NCBI GenBank assembly: GCA_900770685.1
Contig: CAAGLC010000008.1
Span: forward strand, 1 to 15,740
DNA: 15,740 nt
Direction: 5' to 3'
Origin: Clostridia bacterium
GTDB taxonomy: Bacteria > Bacillota > Clostridia > Christensenellales > Borkfalkiaceae
Shown here piece after piece: positions 7,830 to 15,136 of this stretch (position 1 is its first letter; every line of letters starts with the position of its first letter). A program made the position numbers and the translations under genes. Under the pieces are notes generated by a model. It saw only the letters and a list, made by a program, of their open reading frames with translations. It was not told the origin of the DNA and did no database searches.

Positions 7830-9111
7830 CTTCTCCACCTGCGTGTCCCCCTACCATTTTATTCCTTTCTCTCGCCGTTGCTTTTTCTTCAAAACTAAGC
7901 CCTTTCACTATGGAATTCTTGCCGTATTTTTTCTTGATGTTTACCACCGTTTTTAATAAGGATTTTTCCTTTATTTGCGATTTTACGCTAGAAAACAAAT
8001 CTAACGTCACATATTCTTCTTTTACGACGTTGTTAAACCCAATAGAAATTTTTCTGATAGGTTGGCTTTTATCAACGGTTTTAAAGTATAACTCTTTAAA
8101 ATATTCCGTGAGTTTTTTCTCGGACGCAGTAAAACCGTTTATTTTCATACTTCCACCCGTATGTTTTTTCGTTCTATCTGAATAGCCTATAGATAGCGAT
8201 ATTCCGTCGGTTACAAGGTCTTTATCTATTAATTCCATTAAAAGCCCATCTACCATTTCTTTTAAGATTATAAGCGCCTCAACGTAGTTATAATCGCAAA
8301 ATAATATTTGGCTAGCCGATAGCGAGTGATGTTTCGATTTATAGTTTTGAATATCTTTTATAGTACACGGTTCAATTCCGTTTGCGTGGTCTATTAAAAG
8401 TTCTGCGTTTACACCGAAAAGTTTATAAAGCAACTCTTCCCTTGCGTGCGCCACTCCGTATAAATCGTAAATACCGTATTCCGATAGTCTTCTCGCCGTG
8501 CCGTTTCCTATATTCCATACGTCCGTTATTGGACGATGATGCCATACTTCTTTTTTAAATATCTCTTCATCTAAATAACCCATATAGTCTTTAGATTTTT
8601 TTGCCGTTATATCTAGCGCTAATTTTGCTAAAAATAAGTTCGTGCCTATTCCAACCGTGGCGCAAAGCCCAGTTAATTCGTACACCCTATCTATAAGCAT
8701 TTTTGCAACCTGTTGCGCAGTTTTTTTGTATATCTTTACGTAATCGGTTAAATCTATGAACACTTCGTCTATTGAATAAACGTGAATATCTTCTCTGCTT
8801 ATATATTGCAAGTATATAGAATATATTTCCGCGCTCTTTTTCATATACAGTTTCATTCTCGGTTTTACGGCTATATATTTTATGGTTTTGGGGATTTCGT
8901 ATATCCTACACCTACTCTTAACGCCAAGTTCTTTCATTGCCGGCGTTACCGCTAGGCATACCGACCTTTCCGTTCTATCTAAGTCTGCTACTATTAGGTT
9001 AGTGCTAAACGGGTCAAGCCCCATTTCAACGCATTCTACCGAGGCGTAAAAACTCTTTAAATCTATACAGCAATAAATTCTTTGTTTCATATCGTAATTC
9101 TTGCCGTACAT
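7813..9111 (-). CDS. Y-family translesion DNA polymerase (DinB/UvrX-like)
   Basis: This 432-residue error-prone polymerase copies past DNA lesions. The palm residues are visible: CIDLKSFYASVE with Asp17 and YSIDEVFID with Asp115 and Glu116. Then follow the helix-hairpin-helix region around ITDVWNIGNGTARRL (about 195-209), a little-finger domain, and a probable sliding-clamp peptide TLDLF at 369-373. The C-terminus (KKYGKNSIVKG and ERNKMVGGH) matches the clostridial UmuC/UvrX-like branch more than short Pol IV. The ATG at 9111 has GGGGGTG upstream; Met8 is an alternative without a Shine-Dalgarno. A yolD-like gene follows directly, as often seen for UvrX-type enzymes. I see no LexA/DinR-type box in the 76-base promoter gap, so SOS control is not shown. 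Confidence 0.93.
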   Translation of the reverse strand: MYGKNYDMKQRIYCCIDLKSFYASVECVEMGLDPFSTNLIVADLDRTERSVCLAVTPAMKELGVKSRCRIYEIPKTIKYIAVKPRMKLYMKKSAEIYSIYLQYISREDIHVYSIDEVFIDLTDYVKIYKKTAQQVAKMLIDRVYELTGLCATVGIGTNLFLAKLALDITAKKSKDYMGYLDEEIFKKEVWHHRPITDVWNIGNGTARRLSEYGIYDLYGVAHAREELLYKLFGVNAELLIDHANGIEPCTIKDIQNYKSKHHSLSASQILFCDYNYVEALIILKEMVDGLLMELIDKDLVTDGISLSIGYSDRTKKHTGGSMKINGFTASEKKLTEYFKELYFKTVDKSQPIRKISIGFNNVVKEEYVTLDLFSSVKSQIKEKSLLKTVVNIKKKYGKNSIVKGLSFEEKATARERNKMVGGHAGGEDEDKR

Positions 9112-9146
9112 ATTAACTTTTACACCCCCTTTTTTTATATTCGTTT

Positions 9147-9188
9147 TACCGTTGCTTTTTTATTATAAAATATTGTATAATAACGGTA
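9147..9188. promoter_or_regulatory. Divergent dinB/trmO promoter region with inverted repeat
   Basis: On the plus strand TTGCTT (9152-9157) and TATAAT (9176-9181) are spaced 18 bases apart and end six bases before the trmO ATG. On the minus strand a TATAAT at 9162-9167 could serve dinB, but its -35 is poor. A perfect 7-bp inverted repeat, TACCGTT (9147-9153) and AACGGTA (9182-9188), brackets both. The plus promoter is fairly convincing, the minus one weak, and the repeat could be chance. Confidence 0.5.
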
Positions 9189-9859
9189 TGGATAAAATTA
9201 TCAAACCCGTTGCAGTTGTTAACACTTGTTTTAAAGAAAAATTCGGTATCCCTCGCCAAAGCGGGAGAGCCCCGTCTGCAATAGGGAAAATTACTCTTTT
9301 AGGAAAATTTAATAACCCCGACGCTATTAAAAAAATTGAAGAATTTTCACATTTGTGGCTGATTTTCGGGTTTAGCGACAACCCGTCAACCGACGCCGTT
9401 TCCGTTCGCCCACCAAGACTTGGCGGTAACCAAAAAGTTGGCGTTTTCGCTTCAAGGTCCTCTTTCCGTCCTAACGGGCTTGGTCTTTCTTGCGTTAAAC
9501 TAATTAGCGTTGAAAAGGGCGAAAATATTACTCTTACCGTTTCTGGCGTTGACCTGTTAGACCAAACACCCGTTTACGATATTAAGCCCTATCTACCATA
9601 TTCAGACAGTATCCCTAGCGCAATAGGCGGATATGCCGAAGCCTTTACCAACTACAAACTTAAGGTTGTAATAGACCAAAATCTTAAAGACAAACTTCCG
9701 ATACAAACGTTGAACGCTTTAATCGAGTGCCTGTCCGACGACCCTCGTCCCTCCTATCACGAAAACGGAAGAATTTACGGCATGACCTTTTCTAATTATA
9801 ACGTTAAATTTTCCGTTAACGACGACCTTTTGACTGTTTTTAGTATTGATAAAATTTAA
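9188..9859 (+). CDS. trmO: tRNA (N6-methyl-threonylcarbamoyl-A37) methyltransferase, TrmO/TsaA family
   Basis: TrmO (YaeB, old name TsaA) uses S-adenosylmethionine to N6-methylate t6A37 in certain tRNAs. The 223-residue product shows the family blocks in order: KFGIPRQSG (18-26), FSHLWLIFGF (53-62), ASRSSFRPNGLGLS (88-101), VYDIKPYLPYSDS (129-141) and a C-terminal DDPRPSY (184-190). The ATG at 9188 matches the family N-terminus. A longer frame from 9101 adds hydrophobic residues overlapping the dinB start and is not credible. There is no Shine-Dalgarno, and the -10 box ends six bases before the ATG, so the mRNA is probably leaderless. It is the only plus-strand gene and ends in a terminator shared with uxaA. 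Confidence 0.93.
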   Translation: MDKIIKPVAVVNTCFKEKFGIPRQSGRAPSAIGKITLLGKFNNPDAIKKIEEFSHLWLIFGFSDNPSTDAVSVRPPRLGGNQKVGVFASRSSFRPNGLGLSCVKLISVEKGENITLTVSGVDLLDQTPVYDIKPYLPYSDSIPSAIGGYAEAFTNYKLKVVIDQNLKDKLPIQTLNALIECLSDDPRPSYHENGRIYGMTFSNYNVKFSVNDDLLTVFSIDKI

Positions 9860-9860
9860 T

Positions 9861-9891
9861 AAAAAATCGGCTTATAAAAGCCGGTTTTTTT
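9861..9891. terminator. Bidirectional terminator between trmO and uxaA
   Basis: Stem CGGCTT (9868-9873) and AAGCCG (9878-9883) closes an ATAA loop. It is flanked by six As on the left and seven Ts on the right, so it forms a poly-U terminator on both strands. It lies two bases after the trmO stop codon and one base before the uxaA stop codon, serving both convergent genes. Confidence 0.92.
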
Positions 9892-9892
9892 A

Positions 9893-11296
9893 TTATAACG
9901 TTACTCCCTTTTTATAAAAGGCTATTTCTCTTATATCTTCGCTTTTAACCTTGTATTCGCCGTTTACCGTTTGCATTAAAAGGTTAAACAATCCTTCTTC
10001 GTCCATACCGAAAGCATTAAAGTCTATCCAATTGTCTTTATACGAAGACACGTGGTTATTAGTTCCTATCTTCATAGTTGGTACGAAGGTGGAAAACGGT
10101 GTTCCCCTACCGGTAGTGAACAATACGACTTGACAACCTGACGACGCTAGCGCCGTTGCGGCAATTAGGTCGTTTCCCGGAGCGTCTAAAGCCGAAACAC
10201 CGGCTTTTTTCACTTGCTCGCCGTATGCCAAAACGTCCACAATTTTGGTTGTTCCTGCCTTTTCCACGCAACCTAATGATTTTTCTTCAAGGGTGGTTAT
10301 ACCACCTTTTTTGTTGCCTGGACTTGGGTTTTCATACACGGGGAAGCCTTGTTCGATATAGTAGTTCTTAAAATCCACTATCATCTTTTTATAACGATTG
10401 AACACTTCTTCACTTTCGCACTTATTCATTAAAAGTTGCTCTGCTCCGAACATTTCTGGGACTTCGGTTAAAATTGCGCTACCTCCGAGCGACACTATTC
10501 TATCAGAAATCTTTCCTACTAACGGATTAGCAGTTAGTCCGGAATACCCGTCGCTTCCGCCACATTTTAGACCAATACAAAGTTCTTTTAACGATACTCT
10601 TTCTCTTTTTAAATCTTTCGCTTTTTCAGCAAAACCTTTGATTATTTCAAGACCGTATTCAATTTCATCTTCAACGTCTTGACAGTTGAAAAATTCGATA
10701 TTCGTTCTATTGAACGGTCTTAGATACTCTTTAATGCCGTCCATACCGTTATTTTCACAACCTAACCCTACGAATAAAACGAAGGATGCGTTAGGGTTAA
10801 GAGCAACGGCGCAAAGAAGTTTTTTGATGTTTTCGTTATCTTCGCCAAGTTGAGAACAACCGAACTGATGTGGCAACGTAAAAATTGCGTCGATAGAGCC
10901 GGTAACGTATTTTTGAGAAAGTTTTTCTAGTCGCATACAAACGTTATTTACGCAACCAACGGTAGGAATAATATATATTTCGTTTCTTATTCCCGCTCTA
11001 CCTTGTTCTCTTTTATAGCCGTAAAAATATCCTTCTTCTTTATCCGTTTCCGGAAAACAAGGATTATATTCATAACTAAAACTTTCGTCTAAATGCGACT
11101 TTACGTTATGAGTATGCACCCACTCGCCTTGCTTTATATCCTTTGTCGCTCTGCCGATTGCTTGTCCGTATTTTATTATCAATTCCCCAGCCTTTATATC
11201 CCTTCTTGCAAATTTATGACCTGCGGGAATCTGCGAGTTGCCTTTTAATTCTACGGCGACGTTGTCTTTTTCGTTAATTATAATTTGATCGTTCAT
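9893..11296 (-). CDS. uxaA: Altronate dehydratase
   Basis: UxaA dehydrates D-altronate to 2-keto-3-deoxygluconate in the galacturonate branch of hexuronate catabolism. At 467 residues it is the fused full-length form: an N-terminal SAF domain (about 1-75, with HTHNV at 61-65) joined to the UxaA catalytic region. The region includes GYKREQGRAGIRN (93-105), the cysteine-containing HQFGCSQLGED (143-153) and GLKCGGSDG at 242-250, followed by SGLTANP. The ATG at 11296 has AAGGAT upstream and follows the yitT-like stop by 3 bases. It is the last gene of the uxaB operon and stops next to a terminator. The homologous galactarate dehydratase is an alternative, but the neighbouring tagaturonate reductase argues for altronate. 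Confidence 0.93.
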   Translation of the reverse strand: MNDQIIINEKDNVAVELKGNSQIPAGHKFARRDIKAGELIIKYGQAIGRATKDIKQGEWVHTHNVKSHLDESFSYEYNPCFPETDKEEGYFYGYKREQGRAGIRNEIYIIPTVGCVNNVCMRLEKLSQKYVTGSIDAIFTLPHQFGCSQLGEDNENIKKLLCAVALNPNASFVLFVGLGCENNGMDGIKEYLRPFNRTNIEFFNCQDVEDEIEYGLEIIKGFAEKAKDLKRERVSLKELCIGLKCGGSDGYSGLTANPLVGKISDRIVSLGGSAILTEVPEMFGAEQLLMNKCESEEVFNRYKKMIVDFKNYYIEQGFPVYENPSPGNKKGGITTLEEKSLGCVEKAGTTKIVDVLAYGEQVKKAGVSALDAPGNDLIAATALASSGCQVVLFTTGRGTPFSTFVPTMKIGTNNHVSSYKDNWIDFNAFGMDEEGLFNLLMQTVNGEYKVKSEDIREIAFYKKGVTL

Positions 11297-11299
11297 ATT

Positions 11300-12202
11300 T
11301 TATCCTTTTACGTGTTTGAAGTTGCCTATCGTTCCGTCTATTATTTCCATAAAAGTAAACGTGTTTGGATACTTTTTAAGCATGTTTTGAAAATCTATCG
11401 CTTGATGTTTATTTACCGCGCATATTAGCACGTACTTTTCCTTTCCGGAAAAACTACCTATTCCGTTTAGCCTAGTTGCTGAGTGATGAAAGTTCTTTGT
11501 GATTTGCTTTTCTATTTCATCAGGCGTGTCGGTTACTATAATAAATTTGTAAGCCTTTTTTATTCCGCTTATTACCCTATTACCCATAAAACTTGAAAGA
11601 AAGCAATATAGTAAGCATAGGCATACCGGCTTATAGTCGTAAATAATAACTCCGTCAATCTCGTTAGAGTAAACGAAATAACTTAGCATTGCTACGACCG
11701 CGTTCAACGTAAAAGTTACCCAAAAAAAGTTTAAATGCGGGTTCTTTTTACTTATCCATCTACTTATTATATCCGTCCCACCCGTGCAAGAGTTAAACCT
11801 GAATAACATGCCGTATGAAAATCCCGATATTAGTCCGGATATTATTACCGGGTAGATGGTATCGACGTTATTCGCGTCGTAAATAAACCTACTTAGGTCA
11901 ACCGTTGACAAAAATAAATAACTAAACGAATATGCAAGGCAAAACGTTAGAGTTTTTACTGCAAACCTTTTATCGACTAAAAAATACGCTATTACACACA
12001 ACGGCACGTTGATTATAAGCGACATATACGCTATTGAAAAGCCTAATTTATATTGTACCATTACCGCAATTCCGTTAATCCCTGCCGGTGCAAAATGATT
12101 AGGCGTTACGAAAAGCGTGTAACTTAGCGCGAATATTATTCCAATACAAATTATCGCCAAATATTCTATAACTTGCGTTTTTTTATCGAAATTTACCTTC
12201 AT
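11300..12202 (-). CDS. YitT family membrane protein (DUF2179 C-terminal domain)
   Basis: This 300-residue integral membrane protein has about six hydrophobic segments (roughly 13-33, 56-76, 83-103, 117-135, 158-178 and 191-207). The conserved GGTDIISRWI follows the fourth segment. The soluble tail from about 218 has HHSATRLNGIGSFSGKEK, the usual start of the DUF2179 domain of YitT proteins. The family has no firmly assigned substrate. The gene is wedged between uxaB (2 bases after its stop) and uxaA (3 bases before it), so it is cotranscribed with uronate catabolism. It has no clear Shine-Dalgarno, so reinitiation after uxaB is likely. A role in uronate uptake is inference from position only; YitT proteins also occur as stand-alone genes. 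Confidence 0.9.
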   Translation of the reverse strand: MKVNFDKKTQVIEYLAIICIGIIFALSYTLFVTPNHFAPAGINGIAVMVQYKLGFSIAYMSLIINVPLCVIAYFLVDKRFAVKTLTFCLAYSFSYLFLSTVDLSRFIYDANNVDTIYPVIISGLISGFSYGMLFRFNSCTGGTDIISRWISKKNPHLNFFWVTFTLNAVVAMLSYFVYSNEIDGVIIYDYKPVCLCLLYCFLSSFMGNRVISGIKKAYKFIIVTDTPDEIEKQITKNFHHSATRLNGIGSFSGKEKYVLICAVNKHQAIDFQNMLKKYPNTFTFMEIIDGTIGNFKHVKG

Positions 12203-12204
12203 TT

Positions 12205-13092
12205 TTATAATAATACTTTTCCGCTTTTAATTGCCTTAACGTTGTTTTCTACTTGCTCTGCAAAACCTTTATATTTGGTTAGGTCTTCTCCCCAAACCTT
12301 TTCGTCTTTCATAAATTCTACGATTTCCCCACCGTTAGCAAAGTATTGAAGGTATGGAAGGTCGTCTTTATATTCAACCTTGCCGGAAGGAAGATTTGCA
12401 TAGAACTTACCATCTTCTTCGGTGAGTGAAGAATACAAGCACATTAAATATGAAAATCCTATAGTTAAGTATTTTGGAATTACGCCGTGTTCTTTATAAT
12501 AATCGGTAAAACTCGGCAAATCTCTTGCTCTCCATTTACTAATACTGTTGAGCGAAATGCTTATTAATTGATGATTTAAATAAGGATTTAAAAATCTTTC
12601 GATAACGCTATTTGCAAACTCGGTGGTCGCTTTAATATCGTTTGATACGAAAGGTATTATTTCTTCGGTTAAGGTGTTTTTCAAAAATGCCGAAAGCAAG
12701 TTGTCGTTCATACATTGATCAACCGTTTTAGCCCCTAACCACAATCCTGCCGGAACTAAGTTTGTATGACTTCCGTTTAGAACTCTCACCTTTCTCTTTT
12801 TATAATATTTTATATTCTCGGTTAATACTACGTCTATACCGTGAGTTCCTTCTTTAACGTATTTAGCTATATCGCCTTTCTTTTCTACAGCCCACAAACC
12901 AAACGGCTCGCCGACGGAAACTAATTCGTCTTTTTCTCCTATCAAATCAAATAAATGATTCTTCGTTTGTTCGTCCCTTGGATAGCCGGAAACGATACGG
13001 TCAACTAAGGTGTTACAGAAATAGTTCTCTTCGTTAATCCATTTCTTAAACTCTTCAGGAAGTTTCCAAAGTTCTACGTATTTGTTTCGCAT
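12205..13092 (-). CDS. uxaB: Tagaturonate reductase, C-terminal part (frameshifted uxaB)
   Basis: This reading frame holds the C-terminal two thirds of UxaB, which reduces tagaturonate to altronate with NADH. It contains the polyol-dehydrogenase catalytic motif KxxxxNxxH at Lys101, Asn106 and His109 (KVRVLNGSH). The following NLVPAGLWLG and the mannitol-dehydrogenase-type helical C-terminal domain are also present. It is 295 residues if started at the ATG at 13092, but that ATG has no Shine-Dalgarno, and a stop lies directly upstream in this frame. Homology reads smoothly across the overlap with the N-terminal frame (YKC then NKYVELW). The two frames are therefore almost certainly one gene of about 457 residues interrupted by a single indel or joined by a -1 shift. 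Confidence 0.85.
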   Translation of the reverse strand: MRNKYVELWKLPEEFKKWINEENYFCNTLVDRIVSGYPRDEQTKNHLFDLIGEKDELVSVGEPFGLWAVEKKGDIAKYVKEGTHGIDVVLTENIKYYKKRKVRVLNGSHTNLVPAGLWLGAKTVDQCMNDNLLSAFLKNTLTEEIIPFVSNDIKATTEFANSVIERFLNPYLNHQLISISLNSISKWRARDLPSFTDYYKEHGVIPKYLTIGFSYLMCLYSSLTEEDGKFYANLPSGKVEYKDDLPYLQYFANGGEIVEFMKDEKVWGEDLTKYKGFAEQVENNVKAIKSGKVLL

Positions 13093-13577
13093 TTATAAAG
13101 GTCGTCTGCATTGTTATCGATTAACTCTACCGGCATCATATATAAGCCCGGTAATTTAGCGTTAAATCTCTCAAGCAAGAATTTAGTTAGTTTCGCTGGG
13201 AAGGTTATGCCTTCAAAATCATCAAACTTATCGTTTGCATTATAGCAAATTCCCGCTTCGGTAGTGTTTGAAACGATTATTTTTAATTGTTCGTCCCTTG
13301 CAAGCGCGATATATTCTTCATAATTTTCAAAAGGACATATAACCTTGTCTAAAACGTCTATTTTATAAACGTCTTCAACGGCTTTTCCCTCCTTTACGCC
13401 ACGAAGAACGATATGATATTTATTCTTTTGCTCCTTAAATTTTTCAAGCGTTCCAAACGTTATGGGCTTTACTATGTTTACGCTATACTCTCCGCCCTCT
13501 TTATTTAGACAATCAAAATAATAATCTGCAAACGTTCTTAAAAAATTTCCTTCTCCATACTGTAAAACTTTAATCAT
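13074..13577 (-). CDS. uxaB: Tagaturonate reductase, N-terminal part (frameshifted uxaB)
   Basis: This is the 5' part of uxaB. It is 167 residues and holds the start of the Rossmann NAD-binding domain with QYGEGNFLR at 6-14, the GxGxFxR nucleotide-binding signature of the mannitol/tagaturonate reductase family. The conserved MMPVELIDNN lies close to its end. The last residues (ETNT, then TAG) are out of frame with the family. The break falls inside the Rossmann domain and not at a domain boundary, so two separate subunits are unlikely. The ATG at 13577 has a GAGG Shine-Dalgarno seven bases upstream and its own promoter. Whether the break is real, programmed or an assembly error cannot be decided here; without correction the enzyme would be inactive. 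Confidence 0.85.
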   Translation of the reverse strand: MIKVLQYGEGNFLRTFADYYFDCLNKEGGEYSVNIVKPITFGTLEKFKEQKNKYHIVLRGVKEGKAVEDVYKIDVLDKVICPFENYEEYIALARDEQLKIIVSNTTEAGICYNANDKFDDFEGITFPAKLTKFLLERFNAKLPGLYMMPVELIDNNADDLYKCETNT

Positions 13578-13590
13578 TATACTACCTCAT

Positions 13591-13637
13591 TATAAGTTAC
13601 TTATATTAATTATATTATATAACTTTATAAAAAGCAA
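13591..13637 (-). promoter_or_regulatory. uxaB operon promoter with candidate operator
   Basis: On the minus strand TTGCTT (13632-13637) and a perfect TATAAT (13609-13614) are 17 bases apart. The 15-base near-palindrome TATAAGTTACTTATA (13591-13605, one-base centre) overlaps the predicted transcription start near 13602, a classic repressor position. A GntR- or LacI-type uronate regulator would be the usual candidate. No regulator gene is in the window, and AT-rich palindromes can arise by chance. Confidence 0.65.
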
Positions 13638-13692
13638 TTATTTTAATAAATTCGTGCGCTTATTTTTTGCATTTTACACTCATTTTCTCAAT

Positions 13693-13725
13693 AAAAAACT
13701 CCCACTATTTTTCGGGAGTTTTTTT
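13693..13725 (-). terminator. Terminator overlapping the end of mazG
   Basis: Stem ACTCCC (13698-13703) and GGGAGT (13714-13719) closes a 10-base loop, with A and T tracts on both sides that extend it and give a poly-U tail on the minus strand. Its upstream arm lies inside the last mazG codons, and the TAG stop (13705-13707) is in the loop. It separates the lplA-mazG unit from the uxaB promoter. Confidence 0.85.
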
Positions 13726-14145
13726 GCTTTTTTCTTCTTTCTCTTTTTGCTTCACCGATTTCCAAAGTGCTAAACTTTCTTCCGGAGTGGTCGGTCTTTT
13801 CACGTCTCCAAAGACGTGCGGATGTCTTCTTATTAACTTCTCACACACCGTTTGTACGACGGCGCTAAAATCAAATTTATCCGTTTCACTAGCGATTTCC
13901 GCGTTCATTACTACTTGTAAAAGTAAATCGCCCAATTCCTCGCATAAATTTTCATAGTCTTTTTTATCGATCGCGTCTATTACCTCTTGACTTTCGTTTA
14001 TCAAGCAGGTTTTCATACTATCTAAGGTTTGCGCTCCATCCCACGAACAACCGTTAGGACCTCTTAATATCTTTACGATTTCTAATAATTCGTTTATATC
14101 GTGAGGTGCTTTTTCTACGTAAACTTTTCCGTTATATTCTCTCAT
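13705..14145 (-). CDS. mazG: MazG family nucleoside triphosphate pyrophosphohydrolase
   Basis: MazG hydrolyses NTPs or dNTPs to monophosphates and pyrophosphate, and is linked to nucleotide housecleaning and alarmone control. The 146-residue product is a single-domain form, compared with about 260 residues for the tandem E. coli protein. The metal-binding pattern is intact: Glu51 and Glu54 (ESQE), then Glu69, Glu70 and Asp73 (EELGD). The family tail motif RRHPHVFGD is at 106-114, and the entry motif GPNGCSWDGAQT at 29-40. The lysine-rich tail (KQKEKEEKSKK) is low complexity. It starts 4 bases after the lplA stop with AAGGA upstream, so it is in the lplA transcript, and it ends inside a terminator. 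Confidence 0.94.
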   Translation of the reverse strand: MREYNGKVYVEKAPHDINELLEIVKILRGPNGCSWDGAQTLDSMKTCLINESQEVIDAIDKKDYENLCEELGDLLLQVVMNAEIASETDKFDFSAVVQTVCEKLIRRHPHVFGDVKRPTTPEESLALWKSVKQKEKEEKSKKTPEK

Positions 14146-14149
14146 CTCT

Positions 14150-15127
14150 TTATCCTTGAAAAATTTTTTCTACTATTATTTTACCGTCTGCGTTAACTAT
14201 ATAGTCGGATATTTCACTAAAAACCTTTTCAAGTTGGCTCTTTTCCCATTTGGTTCCGTTTAGTTTAGCGCAAAAATCCTTTACGTCTTTTCTTGAAAAA
14301 AAGTCGCCGTATATATTTGCATTTTGCACTTTGCCATCCACCGTGTCGAAATTAAGAGTGAAAATTCCAAAGTCAAACTTATCTTCAAACACGTTTTTCC
14401 CTTTAGGCGAATATCCCATATTCCACTCGTACGTAGAATACTTATTATTAGACAGTTCCTTAATCGCCTTTATATCTTCTTCGCTAAACTGGTATTCTTC
14501 GCAATCTTTTTTGAGAAAGTTTTTTAATCCCTCTATAAACTCTTTTATAGTGAAGTTTTGACCTAGATATTCTTTAACGTTAGTTACTCTTGCCCTTACC
14601 GATTTTATGCCTTTGCTTTCTATTTTGAGTTTATTAGCAGTTAAGGTCTTGGAAAGAACCGATACGTCGGTATCAAACAGCAACGTTCCGTGATGCATTA
14701 TACGATTTTCAAACACCGTTTGAGCGTTACCGGAAATTTTCTTTCCGTCAATCGTTATATCGTTTCTCCCCGAAAACTCCGCGTTGACGTTAATGCTTTT
14801 TAAGTATTCTATAACCGGCGCGGTAAATTTATGATAGGTTTGTTCCTTATCTTCATAAGGCGCTATTACAGTATAGCATACGTTATTAAGGTCGTGATAT
14901 ACTGCGCCTCCACCGGTTAATCTTCTAACCACTTTAACTCCGTTCGACTCGGTATAACCGAGATTTACTTCGGCAAACGCGTTTTGGTTAACGCCAACTA
15001 TTACGCTTGGTGCGTTTTGCCAAACGTAAACGTAATAACCTTTTTTACGCTTCAATAAATATTCTTCCGACGCTATATTAAAATACGGGTCGGTATTTTC
15101 GTGTTCTATAAAATAAAATTTTTCCAT
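14150..15127 (-). CDS. lplA: Lipoate-protein ligase A
   Basis: LplA activates lipoate with ATP and attaches it to the lysine of E2 or GcvH lipoyl domains. The 325-residue product has the ligase core, with RRLTGGGAVYHD at 68-79, GRNDITIDGKKISGNAQ at 120-136 including the expected catalytic Lys130, and HHGTLL at 145-150. A C-terminal accessory domain of about 80 residues follows. Met at 15127 fits the family start (MEKFYFIE). A GTG at 15151 would add eight residues but lies in the loop of the upstream hairpin. There is no Shine-Dalgarno before 15127. The gene follows a 2-oxoacid dehydrogenase E1 beta gene, whose complex needs lipoyl-E2, so co-expression makes sense. Confidence 0.94.
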   Translation of the reverse strand: MEKFYFIEHENTDPYFNIASEEYLLKRKKGYYVYVWQNAPSVIVGVNQNAFAEVNLGYTESNGVKVVRRLTGGGAVYHDLNNVCYTVIAPYEDKEQTYHKFTAPVIEYLKSINVNAEFSGRNDITIDGKKISGNAQTVFENRIMHHGTLLFDTDVSVLSKTLTANKLKIESKGIKSVRARVTNVKEYLGQNFTIKEFIEGLKNFLKKDCEEYQFSEEDIKAIKELSNNKYSTYEWNMGYSPKGKNVFEDKFDFGIFTLNFDTVDGKVQNANIYGDFFSRKDVKDFCAKLNGTKWEKSQLEKVFSEISDYIVNADGKIIVEKIFQG

Positions 15128-15136
15128 AATAAAATT

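Noticed and set aside
9101..9187. Longer trmO start adding 29 residues
   Set aside because: The extension is hydrophobic, overlaps the dinB start and lies upstream of the -10 box; the family N-terminus begins at 9188.
9112..9187. LexA/DinR SOS box before dinB
   Set aside because: No GAAC-N4-GTTC-like palindrome is present in the gap.
12205..13577. Natural two-subunit UxaB made from two coupled ORFs
   Set aside because: The break is inside the Rossmann domain, the second ATG has no Shine-Dalgarno, and the residues at both ends of the overlap are out of family frame.
93..14561. Plus-strand open frames scattered opposite the minus-strand genes
   Set aside because: They lie antisense to clearly conserved genes, show no recognisable domains, and come from codon composition of the opposite strand.
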